Shown here piece by piece: positions 11,801-23,994 of a stretch of DNA of 64,000 nt. The position numbers were made by a program, and so were the translations under genes. The notes beneath the pieces were generated by a model, which did no database searches, was not told the DNA's origin, and was given only the letters and a program-made list of their open reading frames with translations. This stretch comes from Aspidapion aeneum (Eukaryota > Arthropoda > Insecta > Coleoptera > Brentidae). The stretch covers positions 1,488,001 through 1,552,000 of the forward strand of contig OY755047.1 of NCBI GenBank assembly GCA_963576565.1. Reading direction: 5' to 3'. Positions within the stretch are counted from its first letter, which is position 1. Every line of letters begins with the position of its first letter.

Positions 11801-14800
11801 ATACATTCAAAAATTGAAAATTTTCAAAAAATTAAAAAAAAAAGTCATTTTTTTGCTATTGAATATACGTCAAAACAATTGTTATATTTTTATTGCTTGC
11901 CTCACAAAGAAATAAAAAAGACCCCAAAAGTTGCTCTAAAGGTTAGTGTTTGTAAGAAATAAATAAATGTTTAAATTGCCAAAACTCAAAACTGAAGTGA
12001 CTTTGGCGGCCTCTCTCGGCATTGTTATAAACACCTGTATTTTATCTTTTATATCATTTTATAGGGGGCCCCGAAAAGTTTAATTTAATGTATTATAATA
12101 TATATTTTTACAAAGTTAACAATTTAAAAAAATTAAAAAACTGCACTTTTTGGGTACCCCTTTGGTCAGGAAAATTTTCACCAAAAATGTCAAAAAAAAC
12201 ATTTGGTTGATACTGTGCCACGATGAAGCTACGGAGTCCCTTATAATAACCTAAAAATATTACCGTTGTAGATGTAATGGTTATCGAGAAAAATACATTC
12301 AAAAATTGAAAATTTTCAAAAAATTTAAAAAAAAAGTCATTTTTTTTGCTATTGAATATACGTCAAAACAATTGTTATATTTTTTTGCTTGCCTCACAAA
12401 GAAATAAAAAAGACCCCAAAAGTTGCTCTAAAGGTTAATGTTTGGAAGAAATAAATAAATGTTTAAATTGCCAAAACTCAAAACTGAAGTGACTTTGGCG
12501 GCCTCTCTCGGCATTGTTATAAACACCTGTACTTTATCTTTTATATCGTTTTATAGGGGGCCCCGAAAAGTTTAATTTAATGTATTATAATATATATTTT
12601 TACAAAGTTAACAATTTAAAAAAATTAAAAAACTGCACTTTTTGGTCAGGAAAATGTTCACCAAAAATGTCAAAAAAAACATTTGGTTGATACTGTGCCA
12701 CGACGAAGCTACAGAGTCGCTTATACTAACCTAAAAATATTACCGTTGTAGATGTAATGGTTATCGAGAAAAATACATTCAAAAATTGAAAATTTTCAAA
12801 AAATTTAAAAAAAAGTCATTTTTTTTGTTATTGAATATACGTCAAAACAATTGTTATATTTTTATTGCTTGCCTCACAAAGAAATAAAAAAGACCCCAAA
12901 AGTTGCTCTAAAGGTTAGTGTTTGTAAGAAATAAATAAATGTTTAAATTGCCAAAACTCAAAACTGAAGTGACTTTGGCGACCTCTCTCGGCATTGTTAT
13001 AAACACCTGTACTTTATCTTTTATATCGTTTTATAGGGGGCCCCCGAAAAGTTAAATTTAATGTATTATAATATATATTTTTACAAAGTTAACAATTTAA
13101 AAAAATTAAAAAACTGCACTTTTTGGGTACCCCTTTGGTCAGGAAAATGTTCACCAAAAATGTCAAAAAAAACATTTGGTTGATACTGTGCCACGACGAA
13201 GCTACAGAGTCGCTTATACTAACCTAAAAATATTACCGTTGTAGATGTAATGGTTATCGAGAAAAATACATTCAAAAATTGAAAATTTTCAAAAAATTAA
13301 AAAAAAAAGTCATTTTTTTTGTTATTGAATATACGTCAAAACAATTGTTATATTTTTATTGCTTGCCTCACAAAGAAATAAAAAATACCCCAAAAGTTGC
13401 TCTAAAGGTTAGTGTTTGTAAGAAATAAATAAATGTTTAAATTGCCAAAACTCAAAACTGAAGTGACTTTGGCGGCCTCTCTCGGCATTGTTATAAACAC
13501 CTGTACTTTATCTTTTATATCGTTTTATAGGGGGCCCCGAAAAGTTAAATTTAATGTATTATAATATATATTTTTACAAAGTTAACAATTTAAAAAAATT
13601 AAAAAACTGCACTTTTTGGGTACCCCTTTGGTCAGGAAAATTTTCACCAAAAATGTCAAAAAAAACATTTGGTTGATACTGTGCCACGACGAAGCTACGG
13701 AGTCCCTTATACTAACCTAAAAATATTACCGTTATAGATGTAATGGTTATCGAGAAAAATACATTCAAAAATTGAAAATTTTCAAAATATTTAAAAAAAA
13801 AGTCATTTTTTTTGCTATTGAATATACGTGAAAACAACTGTTATATTTTTATTGCTTGCCTCACAAAGAAATAAAAAAGACCCCAAAAGTTGCGCTAAAG
13901 GCTAGTGTTTGTAAGAAAAAAAAATGTTTAAATTGCCAAAACTCAAAACTGAAGTGTCTTTGGCGGCCTCTCTCGGCATTGTTATAAACACCTGTACTTT
14001 ATCTTTTATATCGTTTTATAGGGGGCCCCGAAAAGTTAAATTTAATGTATTATAATATATATTTTTACAAAGTTAACAATTTAAAAAAATTAAAAAACTG
14101 CACTTTTTGGGTACCCCTTTGGTCAGGAAAATGTTCACCAAAAATGTCAAAAAAAACATTTGGTTGATACTGTGCCACGACGAAGCTACAGAGTCGCTTA
14201 TACTAACCTAAAAATATTACCGTTGTAGATGTAATGGTTATCGAGAAAAATACATTCAAAAATTGAAAATTTTCAAAAAATTAAAAAAAAAAGTCATTTT
14301 TTTTTGTTATTGAATATACGTCAAAACAATTGTTATATTTTTATTGCTTGCCTCACAAAGAAATAAAAAATACCCCAAAAGTTGCTCTAAAGGTTAGTGT
14401 TTGTAAGAAATAAATAAATGTTTAAATTGCCAAAACTCAAAACTGAAGTGACTTTGGCGGCCTCTCTCGGCATTGTTATAAACACCTGTACTTTATCTTT
14501 TATATCGTTTTATAGGGGGCCCCGAAAAGTTAAATTTAATGTATTATAATATATATTTTTACAAAGTTAACAATTTAAAAAAATTAAAAAACTGCACTTT
14601 TTGGGTACCCCTTTGGTCAGGAAAATTTTCACCAAAAATGTCAAAAAAAACATTTGGTTGATACTGTGCCACGACGAAGCTACGGAGTCCCTTATACTAA
14701 CCTAAAAATATTACCGTTATAGATGTAATGGTTATCGAGAAAAATACATTCAAAAATTGAAAATTTTCAAAATATTTAAAAAAAAAGTCATTTTTTTTGC

Positions 14801-17800
14801 TATTGAATATACGTGAAAACAACTGTTATATTTTTATTGCTTGCCTCACAAAGAAATAAAAAAGACCCCAAAAGTTGCGCTAAAGGCTAGTGTTTGTAAG
14901 AAAAAAAAATGTTTAAATTGCCAAAACTCAAAACTGAAGTGTCTTTGGCGGCCTCTCTCGGCATTGTTATAAACACCTGTACTTTATCTTTTATATCGTT
15001 TTATAGGGGGCCCCGAAAAGTTAAATTTAATGTATTATAATATATATTTTTACAAAGTTAACAATTTAAAAAAATTAAAAAACTGCACTTTTTGGGTACC
15101 CCTTTGGTCAGGAAAATTTTCACCAAAAATGTAAAAAAAAACATTTGGTTAATACTGTGCCACGACGAAGCTACGGAGTCCCTTATACTAACCTAAAAAT
15201 ATTACCGTTGTACATGTAATGGTTATCGAGAAAAATACATTCAAAAATTGAAAATTTTCAAAAAATTTAAAAAAAAAGTAATTTTTTTTGCTATTGAATA
15301 TACGTCAAAACAATTGTTATATTTTTATTGCTTGCCTCACAAAGAAATAAAAAAGACCCCAAAAGTTGCTCTAAAGGTTAGTGTTTGTAAGAATTAAATA
15401 AATGTTTAAATTGCCAAAACTCAAAACTGAAGTGACTTTGGCGGCCTCTCTCGGCATTGTTATAAACACCTGTACTTTATCTTTTATATCGTTTTATAGG
15501 GGGCCCCAAAAAGTTAAATTTAATGTATTATAATATATATTTTTACAAAGTTAACAATTTAAAAAAATTAAAAACTGCACTTTTTGGGTACCCCTTTGGT
15601 CAGGAAAATTTTCACCAAAAATGTCAAAAAAACATTTGGTTGATACTGTGCCACGACGAAGCTACGGAGTCCCTTATACAAACCTAAAAATATTACCGTT
15701 GTACATGTAATGGTTATCGAGAAAAATACATTCAAAAATTGAAAATTTTCAAAAAATTTAAAAAAAAAGTCATTTTTTTTGTTATTGAATATACGTCAAA
15801 ACAATTGTTATATTTTTATTGCTTGCCTCACAAAGAAATAAAAAATACCCCAAAAGTTGCGCTAAAGGTTAGTGTTTGTAAGAAATAAATAAATGTTTAA
15901 ATTGCCAAAACTCAAAACTGAAGTGACTTTGGCGGCCTCTCTCGGCATTGTTATAAACACCTGTACTTTATCTTTTATATCGTTTTATAAGGGGGCCCCA
16001 AAAAGTGTAATTTAATGTATTATAATATATATTTTTACAAAGTTAACAATTTAAAAAATTAAAAAACTGCACTTTTTGGGTACCCCTTTGGTCAGGAAAA
16101 TTTTCACCAAAAATGTCAAAAAAAACATTTGGTTGATACTGTGCCACGACGAAGCTACAGAGTCGCTTATACTAACCTAAAAATATTACCGTTGTAGATG
16201 TAATGGTTATCGAGAAAAATACATTCAAAAATTGAAAATTTTCAAAAAGTTTAAAAAAAAATGTAATTTTTTTTGCTATTGAATATACGTCAAAACAATT
16301 GTTATATTTTTATTGCTTGCCTCACAAAGAAATAAAAAAGACCCCAAAAGTTGCTCTAAAGGTTAGTGTTTGTAAGAAATAAATAAATGTTTAAATTGCC
16401 AAAACTCAAAACTGAAGTGACTTTGGCGGCCTCTCTCGGCATTGTTATAAACACCTGTACTTTATCTTTTATATCGTTTTATAGGGGGCCCCGAAAAGTT
16501 AAATTTAATGTATTATAATATATATTTTTACAAAGTTAACAATTTAAAAAAATTAAAAAACTGCACTTTTTGGTCAGGAAAATGTTCACCAAAAATGTCA
16601 AAAAAAACATTTGGTTGATACTGTGCCACGACGAAGCTACAGAGTCGCTTATACTAACCTAAAAATATTACCGTTGTAGATGTAATGGTTATCGAGAAAA
16701 ATACATTCAAAAATTGAAAATTTTCAAAAAATTTAAAAAAAAAGTCATTTTTTTTGTTATTGAATATACGTCAAAACAATTGTTATATTTTTATTGCTTG
16801 CCTCACAAAGAAATAAAAAAGACCCCAAAAGTTGCTCTAAAGGTTAGTGTTTGTAAGAAATAAATAAATGTTTAAATTGCCAAAACTCAAAACTGAAGTG
16901 ACTTTGGCGACCTCTCTCGGCATTGTTATAAACACCTGTACTTTATCTTTTATATCGTTTTATAGGGGGCCCCGAAAAGTTAAATTTAATGTATTATAAT
17001 ATATATTTTTACAAAGTTAACAATTTAAAAAAATTAAAAAACTGCACTTTTTGGGTACCCCTTTGGTCAGGAAAATTTTCACCAAAAATGTAAAAAAAAA
17101 CATTTAGTTGATACTATGCCACGACAAAGCTACGGAGTCCCTTATACTAACCTAAAAATATTACCGTTGTAAATGTAATGGTTATCAAGAAAAATACATT
17201 CAAAAATCGAAAATTTTCAAAAAAGTTAAAAAAAAGTCATTTTTTTTGCTATTGAATATACGTCAAAACAATTGTTATATTTTTATTGGTTACCCCACAG
17301 AGAAATAAAAAAGGCCCCAAAAGTTGCTCTAAAGGTTAGTGTTTGTAAGAAATAAATAAATGTTTAAATTGCCAAAACTCAAAACTGAAGTGACTTTGGC
17401 GGCCTCTCGCGGCATTGTTATAAACACCTGTACTTTATCTTTTATATCGTTTTATAGGGGGCCCCTAAAAGTTTAATTTAATGTATTATAATATATATTT
17501 TTACAAAGTTAACAATTTAAAAAAATTAAAAAACTGCACTTTTTGGGTACCCTTTGGTCAGGAAAATTTTCACCAAAAATGTCAAAAAAAACATTTGGTT
17601 GATACTGTGCCACGACGAAGCTATGGAGTCCCTTATACTAACCTAAAAATATTACCGTTGAAAAACACATTCAAAAATTGAAAATTTTCAAAAAATTTAA
17701 AAAAAAAGTAATTTTTTTTGCTATTAAATATACGTCAAAACAATTGTTATATTTTTATTGCTTGCCTCACAAAAAAATAAAAAAGACCCCAAAAGTTGCT

Positions 17801-18533
17801 CTAAAGGTTAGTGTTTGTAAGAAATAAATAAATGTTTAAATTGCCAAAACTCAAAACTGAAGTGACTTTGGCGGCCTCTCTCGGCATTGTTATAAACACC
17901 TGTACTTTATCTTTTATATCGTTTTATAGGGGGCTCCGAAAAGTTTAATTTAATGTATTATAATATATATTTTTACAAAGTTAACAATTTAAAAAAATTA
18001 AAAATCTGCACTTTTTGGGTACCCCTTTGGTCAGGAAAATTTTCACCAAAAATTTCAAAAAAAACATTTGGTTGATACTGTGCCACGACGAAGCTACGGA
18101 GTCCCTTATACTAACCTAAAAATATTACCGTTGTAGATATAATGGTTATCGAGAAAAATACATTCAAAAATTGAAAATTATCAAAAAATTAAAAAAGTCA
18201 TTTTTTGCTATTGAATATACGTCAAACAATTGTTATATTTTTATTGCTTGCCTCAAAAAGAAATAAAAAAGACCCCAAAAGTTGCTCTAAAGGTTAGTGT
18301 TTGTAAGAAATAAATAAATGTTTAAATTGCCAAAACTCAAAACTGAAGTGACTTTGGCGGCCTCTCTCGGCATTGTTATAAACACCTGTACTTTATCTTT
18401 TATATCGTTTTATAGGGGGGCCCGAAAACTTTAATTTAATGTATTATAATATATATTTTATAAAGTTAACAATTTAAAAAAATTAAAAAACTGCACTTTT
18501 TGGGTACCTCTTTGGTCAGGAAAATTTTCACCA
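5835..18533. repeat. 490-bp satellite array, about 26 units, head to tail
   Basis: The landmark TTTGGCGG occurs at 6131, 6619, 7110, 7589, 8068, 8561, 9053, 9544, 10034, 10527, 11019, 11510, 12002, 12494, 12974, 13468, 13959, 14453, 14944, 15437, 15928, 16422, 16903, 17395, 17867 and 18353. Spacing is mostly 488-494 bp, with 472-481 bp deletion variants. In one landmark (6131) the following base is G, not C, and two (12974, 16903) read TTTGGCGA. All units share one orientation. Each holds GGGGCCCC, GGGTACCC and long A and T runs. Short repeated frames, such as the identical 64-codon ones at 10141, 11125 and 12108 on the minus strand, are satellite shadows. The array enters mid-unit at the left and stops abruptly at 18533. 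Confidence 0.97.
9595..12590. repeat. Dimeric higher-order block in the 490-bp satellite
   Basis: A variant unit with GATGAAGC and CTTATAATAACC recurs near 10255, 11239 and 12223, a spacing of about 984 bp, which is two monomers. The units between lack these variants. This is a small higher-order repeat, expected from unequal exchange between dimers. Confidence 0.75.
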
Positions 18534-19388
18534 GTCCCTTACCTTTTATATAATATAATTGCATGCATGTCAATGCAAAATTATCTTTCCAAAAATGTAT
18601 TAAAAAAAATTACAAAAAAACTGTTTACCATTTTAAAAAAAAGTCGGTTGATTTCAAACTAACCTTCAAATGAGACGTCAACGTCAAATTTAAGGTGATA
18701 CTTTGGTTGATATTTTTGCTTGAAACATTTTCGAGATATTACTACTTACGCTACTTACCGGACACCCTGTATTCTAAGTTGTGTAGCTAAGAAAATAATC
18801 TTTTTTAACACACTTTATCGGCTATTTTGGGTGGGAATTGATCCCCCCTAATCCCCCCCCCTAGGTACGGCCATGTCTTGATGTAAAAACCAACGAACGG
18901 ATAAGACCGTCTTAAGAACTTGACCCAAAGGAAAAAAGTTACACGTGGAAAAGGAAATTAAAAGTTTTCTTGAGCTGTTGAAACATTAACACTGAAAAAA
19001 ATTGGTGTTAAGTTAAAAGAAACCTATTAAAAGCATCCGGATTCCGGAAATGCCCTTGAATTTTAATGATTTACGAAAAAATGCTTTAAAAGAACGCAAT
19101 AAAAATAACCAAGTCTTTTTTATTATCGTCGTTTCACCTCGAAAATGGTTTTTCCAGTAAAACACAAACTGCATCGTACACATAATAATTAAAATAAAAA
19201 CCGAATCTAAACAATACGTCGACTCACCGATTACCAAGAAACCCAGGCGACCCAACCGACCGATTTACTGTAAGCGGACACTATTTCAATAATGGGCGCA
19301 AGTTCAACACCTGAGTCTTTGCCATGCGAAAGCATGTGACGTTGTCATGACGACCAACGGGGCAGTGCCCTCCCAAAATTAGACAACC
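18534..19388. other. Unassigned DNA right of the satellite
   Basis: AT-rich, no gene recognised. GGACACCCTGTA at 18761-18772 looks like the end of a mariner-type element, but I found no partner end. CAGTGCCCTCCC at 19364-19375 matches the left part of the hAT relic at 48624-48635, so a short hAT end may be present. Confidence 0.4.
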
Positions 19389-19408
19389 GAACCGAACCGA
19401 ACCGAACT
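19389..19408. repeat. (CCGAA)n pentanucleotide microsatellite
   Basis: About four units of CCGAA, at the junction between hAT-like sequence and the truncated pogo-like element. Confidence 0.8.
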
Positions 19409-19410
19409 AA

Positions 19411-20205
19411 AAATATTACAAAAAATACTATAAATTTTTATATTTTTAGAAAAAGGCAGAATACATACGAATAAAGACGTTTATTATTATTGTTATATAA
19501 ATATGTAAAGTACATAATATGATGGTATGTAATACATACATAAAAAAGCCTAAATCTTTTTTTTTTATTATTATGAGATCCATAATTTTTGTTTGTACTT
19601 GAAAAATATTCACTGTTTCAGGGACTTGGCGTGATTCCAAAAAATTACGAGTTTCCGAAATTTTGTTTTCCATTTCACGAATGGTTGGAACATAAACCTT
19701 AGTGACTTCAACAGGATCATCATTATCTTTGTCATTGTCACTTGAAACCATGTTTGAGGTTACGGAGAGATTATAATTTGCTCATCAGTCAACGTTTCTC
19801 TTGCTACAATGTCTTTATCAATAGTCCCATAATCGTTAAAATCGAAGTCACACATTTTTCTCTTAGCTTGTTCTTCTACTAAATCAAGCATGTCATTATC
19901 GAATTCATACTTGTGATCATATTCTGGGTCTTGTGCATGTCTTTGCAACCATTCGTGTCGTTGCCGTTTCGTCTAGTGTGAAAACGCTCATTGTCTGCTT
20001 ATATAAAGTTCGTTTTAAAAGAAAAATACATATTCTAGATTATTAAAATTAAGTTCGCTATATCCGAAAGTTCGCTATAAGCGGGATCGTTATAACCAGT
20101 AAGACAATACATGAGTATTTATGGATGACTTTTCGTATAAAGAAAAAAGGTTCGTATTGACCAGAAGTTCGCTATAAACGGGTTCGTTATAAGCGGACTT
20201 CACTG
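19411..20205 (-). mobile_element. pogo/Tigger-like DNA transposon, copy 1, truncated
   Basis: On the minus strand this matches the complete copy at 54123-55087. Its end CGGACTTCACTG (20194-20205) is followed by TA, the target site of Tc1/mariner-superfamily elements. Two short frames, 19760-19948 (acidic, with DPEYDHKYEFDNDMLDLVEE) and 19446-19751 (starting VSSDNDKDNDDPVEV), look like the acidic C-terminus of a pogo-type transposase split by a stop and frameshift. The DNA-binding and DDE parts are missing. The other end is lost at the CCGAA microsatellite. Confidence 0.7.
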
Positions 20206-20539
20206 TAATTCTTCTTTTAGCATTGTTTTTTTTTTCAGTGTAGATAGCCATTGGAGGTTCAAGTGCACTACGAGGTTAGAAATAAAGATGGAAAAAACTT
20301 TGCAAAAAGAGTGCTTGACACACTGATGCACTCTGAAGCTGTTAAATTTTAAACAGAGGTCAGCTTCGGACAGCTAACAGAATGAACGACGTGCATGATG
20401 AGAATTCCACGAAAACGTTGAAACAAAAACGTGACTTCTTCTCAAAAAAGTTGCGAAAAATTCATTAGAAAAAATATCTTTAAACTTCCCACAGCTTGTT
20501 TTATTCGAAGTTTCAAGAAAAAATATTCATTTTTACAAG
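20206..20539. other. Unassigned DNA
   Basis: No gene or repeat recognised between the pogo-like end and the small palindrome. Confidence 0.4.
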
Positions 20540-20546
20540 CTTTTAT

Positions 20547-20570
20547 CACGGATCACCTAGGTGATCCGTG
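20547..20570. mobile_element. Perfect 24-bp palindrome flanked by 7-bp direct repeats
   Basis: The 12-nt arm CACGGATCACCT is followed at once by its exact reverse complement. The flanks are CTTTTAT on the left (20540-20546) and CTTTTAT on the right (20571-20577). This is the structure of an insertion with nothing but terminal inverted repeats. A relative sits at 25178-25207, also with a 7-bp duplication. Confidence 0.6.
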
Positions 20571-20647
20571 CTTTTATTTTACAAGCTTTTATTTAGGTTC
20601 AGATGTTCTGTCTAACTATCTAACTAACTATCTATCAAATCTTGTGA

Positions 20648-20925
20648 AGCGTTTTTGACACACTTCCCATTATCCGATTTGGATGAAATTTGGTACACAC
20701 ATAGTGGTCCGATGACAATACAACATTGAAAAAAAAATCCTACCACTCCTACCCCCACCCCCATCTATAGCAAAATGCGTTTTTGACACACTTCCCATTA
20801 TCCGATTTGGATGAAATTTGGTATACATATAGTGGTCCGATGACAATACAACAATAATGAAAAATTGTCCTCCCACCCTACCCCCCACCCCCTTCCATAA
20901 AAAATGCGTTTTTGACACACTTCAC
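20648..20925. repeat. About 120-bp tandem repeat, 2 copies plus
   Basis: GTTTTTGACACACTTCCCATT and the following ATCCGATTTGGATGAAATTT occur near 20650 and 20778, and a third partial start is at 20909. Each unit ends in a C-rich stretch. The motif CCGATTTGGATGAAATTTGG is related to one found in several other dispersed repeats of the window. Confidence 0.8.
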
Positions 20926-21197
20926 TTCAAATGACTTTTATAAGATGGCAATACAGCCCAAACAAAAAATATATTTCTACCTCTACCCCCACCCTCTCTT
21001 TCCCCCAATAGAAAAATGAGTTTCCAAACAACTCACGATCATCGATTTCATTATAATCTAGAATAAACTCTTCTGTTCTGTTATTGAACAAATATTTTCA
21101 TTTAATAGAGTAGATAGCTGAGACTAAAAAGTAGAAAATAAATTGGTAAATTTTTTTTTTAAGTCACAAGCTTTTATAAAATGCACTAAAAATTAAA

Positions 21198-21561
21198 AAA
21201 TAATTTTCTAACATTCTAATATTATCATAATAATAAAAGCGATGGCCGCAAATCAAAGCATAAGTTAATCTAAATTTGTGATCTAAACACTTAAAGAATA
21301 TTCAACATAGCAGGTCATCAAAGATATGTTTGATGTGCCGCAATGCTATGCCATTGCCATACCTATGTCAAAGAAATGCTGGGGTATCTTGGGTCGGGTT
21401 TGGTGGGTTTGGTACCTCTGCATGTTTTTGCTAGGTTGATTCTTGCAAATAGTGATATTTAATTGATACGGATATCTTATCGTGCTAAAATCGTCAAAAT
21501 TTCCATCAGTCGGCCATCGCTTTTATTATTATGATAATATTAGAATGTTAGAAAATTATTT
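21198..21561. mobile_element. MITE-like element with about 50-bp inverted repeats
   Basis: The left arm (21198-21248) starts AAATAATTTTCTAACATTCT and runs to GCGATGGCCG. The right arm (21511-21561) is its near-perfect reverse complement. The interior of about 260 bp has no reading frame. The flanks are too AT-rich to define a target duplication. Confidence 0.75.
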
Positions 21562-21643
21562 AAATTTGTTTTTTTTATAATCTACACAATATCCCTGATT
21601 AATAAAACACGATTTTAAAATTTTCTATGTGGAATTGATTGTA

Positions 21644-22408
21644 CAGGGTGTCTCATTATATTTTTCCCACACTTTTAGACCATTAATAATTGATATAGGA
21701 ATATACAAGAAATTGTGTTCGAATTCGCGAAATTTTTACTTTTAAATTGCATCTTGACTTTATTTATAGTTTTTGTAAATTTGATGCTCCTTATATTATT
21801 TATTTAATAGATTAGGCTTGGAACATATTTTCCAAAAATACCAGATATGCCGTAGTTTAGAGCCATAGTTTCTGAGATATTAGCAATTATAACAGTATCG
21901 CTCTTGTGTTAGTTTTAGTAACCTTATTCCAAATTATGTTAGTCCCCATGTATCAACAGTGACAATGACACAACTTTGTTGTCGTTACCGGTTGTCATAT
22001 TGAGCGTCATTTAAAAAAAAATAGTTGTCATTGTTACTGTTTATACATGGGGACTAACATAGTTCGAAATAAGGTCACTGGAATTAACACAAAAGTGGTA
22101 ATATTATTTTTTTATCATTTAAAAATTTATCGCTAATATTTCAGAAACTATTTATCAAAACTGCGACATATGGGGTATTTTTGGAAAGTATATTCCAAGC
22201 CTAATCTATTAATTAAATAATAGAAGGAGCATCCAATATACAAAAACTATAAATTTGAGCGCCTGTCCAATACGGTAAGCATCAGGAATAAAGTCAAGAT
22301 GCAATTTAAAAGTAAAAATTTCGCGAATTCGAACACAATTTCTTTTATATTCCTACATCAATTATTAATGGTCTAAAAGGGTGGGAAAAAATATAATGAG
22401 ACACCCTG
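21644..22408. mobile_element. Foldback element, mariner-type ends, TA target
   Basis: It begins CAGGGTGTCTCATTATA and ends with the reverse complement, and TA flanks both ends (21642-21643 and 22409-22410). The two arms stay complementary for roughly 330-350 bp each, with small indels, leaving a very short centre. A TA duplication with a CAGGGTGTC end is typical of Tc1/mariner-superfamily MITEs. There is no coding content. Confidence 0.8.
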
Positions 22409-22875
22409 TACATGCTGTGCCTTAATTATTAGTTCACTATATCGCGAGTCTACTGTATATGTATGTTTTTAAATATTTTTAAGGTGAGTTATCGGTTATC
22501 ATAGCTCGACAATATAGGGAGTAAGGAATTTTAAAATATACTTTAAGGAGTTTCCGGGCTGGGACGAGACTTGTTCCGAGGAACTTTTTAAGTCGGTATA
22601 ATGCGTTTTAAAGTTTCCTGTAAGCCTGGAGTTCCTGCGGAATCCACTTTGAGATTCGAACAAAACTAACCTCTTTGTAAAATAAATTGTGGACTTTTTC
22701 TCTGGTATTTCTGAGAGGGAAATTTCAAAGTATCTAAACCGCTGACATACAGGCTGGTATTGAATACCATGCAATTCAGGAACAATATTTTTAATTTAAT
22801 TTGTAATTTTCTTTTTAAATTTTTTTAAAACTTTTTTTGACATAACAAAAAAAAATTGATATTTTGTTTCATAAT

Positions 22876-23575
22876 TTTAGCTCACACATATACTATACTA
22901 TAGTAGTGTGAGCTATGGTGATCCAAATTTTTTCGAGAAAAAAAAAGTTGCTCCGATTTCAAAAATTTTTAGATATCTTTGCGTTTCAGATGATTTTGAA
23001 ACTTTTTTGTTGCGCCGTCTGTCTGTCTGTCTGTCTGTAACGACCAACGCGCATAACTCAAAAACCGCTTGGCCGATTTTAATGAAATTTGGTACCTAGG
23101 CTGGGTCTTGGGTCGAAACGGTCCCATTTAAAAATGAACAAAATCCACCGAACACAAACCAAATAAAAGGGTGGGGGTAGATTTCAAAAATTAGAGTTTA
23201 TGTGAAAATATGGCCTGTGTGATATCAAACGAAAGGTAATTGAGTCTGGAGTTAAACAAAATACATTTTAATTTATTTAAAAAAAAGGGTGGGGGTATAT
23301 TTCAAAAATTAGAGTTTAAGTGAAAATATGGCGTGTGTGATATCAAACGAAAGGTAATTGAGTTCGGAGTTTAACAAATAACATTTTAGTTTTTGCTTTT
23401 TTTAAGGGTGGGAGTAAATTTTAAAAATTTGAGTTTAAGTCAAAACATGGCTTGTGTGGTATCAAACAAAAGGTAATTTAGTCTGGAGTTGAATAAAATA
23501 TATTTCAGTTTTTAGTTATATTAGCTCACACGTAAACTATAACTATAGTACCTAGTGTGAGCTTAGGGGCCCATA
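22876..23575. repeat. Dispersed repeat with AGCTCACAC hairpins at both ends, copy 1
   Basis: Near each end lies a hairpin: TAGCTCACAC and GTGTGAGCTA around 22879-22916, and a similar one at 23521-23562. Inside are a (GTCT)n run near 23018, the motif ACCGCTTGGCCGATTTTAAT, and three tandem units of about 118 bp starting GGGTGGGGGTA or GGGTGGGAGTA (near 23169, 23286 and 23406). A second copy lies at 47186-47945. The superfamily is unknown; there is no reading frame. Confidence 0.8.
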
Positions 23576-23935
23576 TATTGGCAGAGTATTTTTTTTTCTT
23601 GGTGTTTTTGAAATTTTTGGCATTTTATGACTTTTTTGGTTCAGTTCAGACATTTTTTTACTTTTTTGTTTTTTTTTCCACACTTTTGATTTTTTTAACA
23701 TTTTTGACGTTTTTTAACTTCTTAAACATTTTGACGTTTTCGGACATTTTTAAAATTTTTGAACGTTTTTGGCATTTTTGAATTTTATAACATTTTTTGA
23801 CACTTTTAAATTTTTGTTTATGAATTTTTGTTTAAGCAATTGTTTTACCACTTACAAGCTTTTTTTTTAAATTTTTCTATTTTTTTTACATTTTTTTCGA
23901 TATTTTTTGACCACTTTTTTGAATTTTTTTTTCCA
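23576..23935. repeat. T-rich low-complexity stretch
   Basis: Mostly T with recurring GACATTTTT, TTTTGGCATTTT and TTTTGAATTTT. The frame at 23557-23781 is an artefact of this composition. Confidence 0.75.
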
Positions 23936-23994
23936 TGCCGTGTTCTTTATGTTTTCAATTTTTTAGAGCTACTGCGATTTATATTTTAAAAATA

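Noticed and set aside
10141..12302. Three identical 64-codon minus-strand frames
   Set aside because: They fall at dimer spacing inside the 490-bp satellite, and most other units break the same frame.
5835..18533. Regularly spaced repeats as a possible CRISPR array
   Set aside because: Units are about 490 bp, contiguous without unique spacers, and the genome is eukaryotic.
19389..19408. (CCGAA)n as telomeric repeat
   Set aside because: Only short internal blocks are seen, and the unit is not the usual insect TTAGG; kept only as a general observation.
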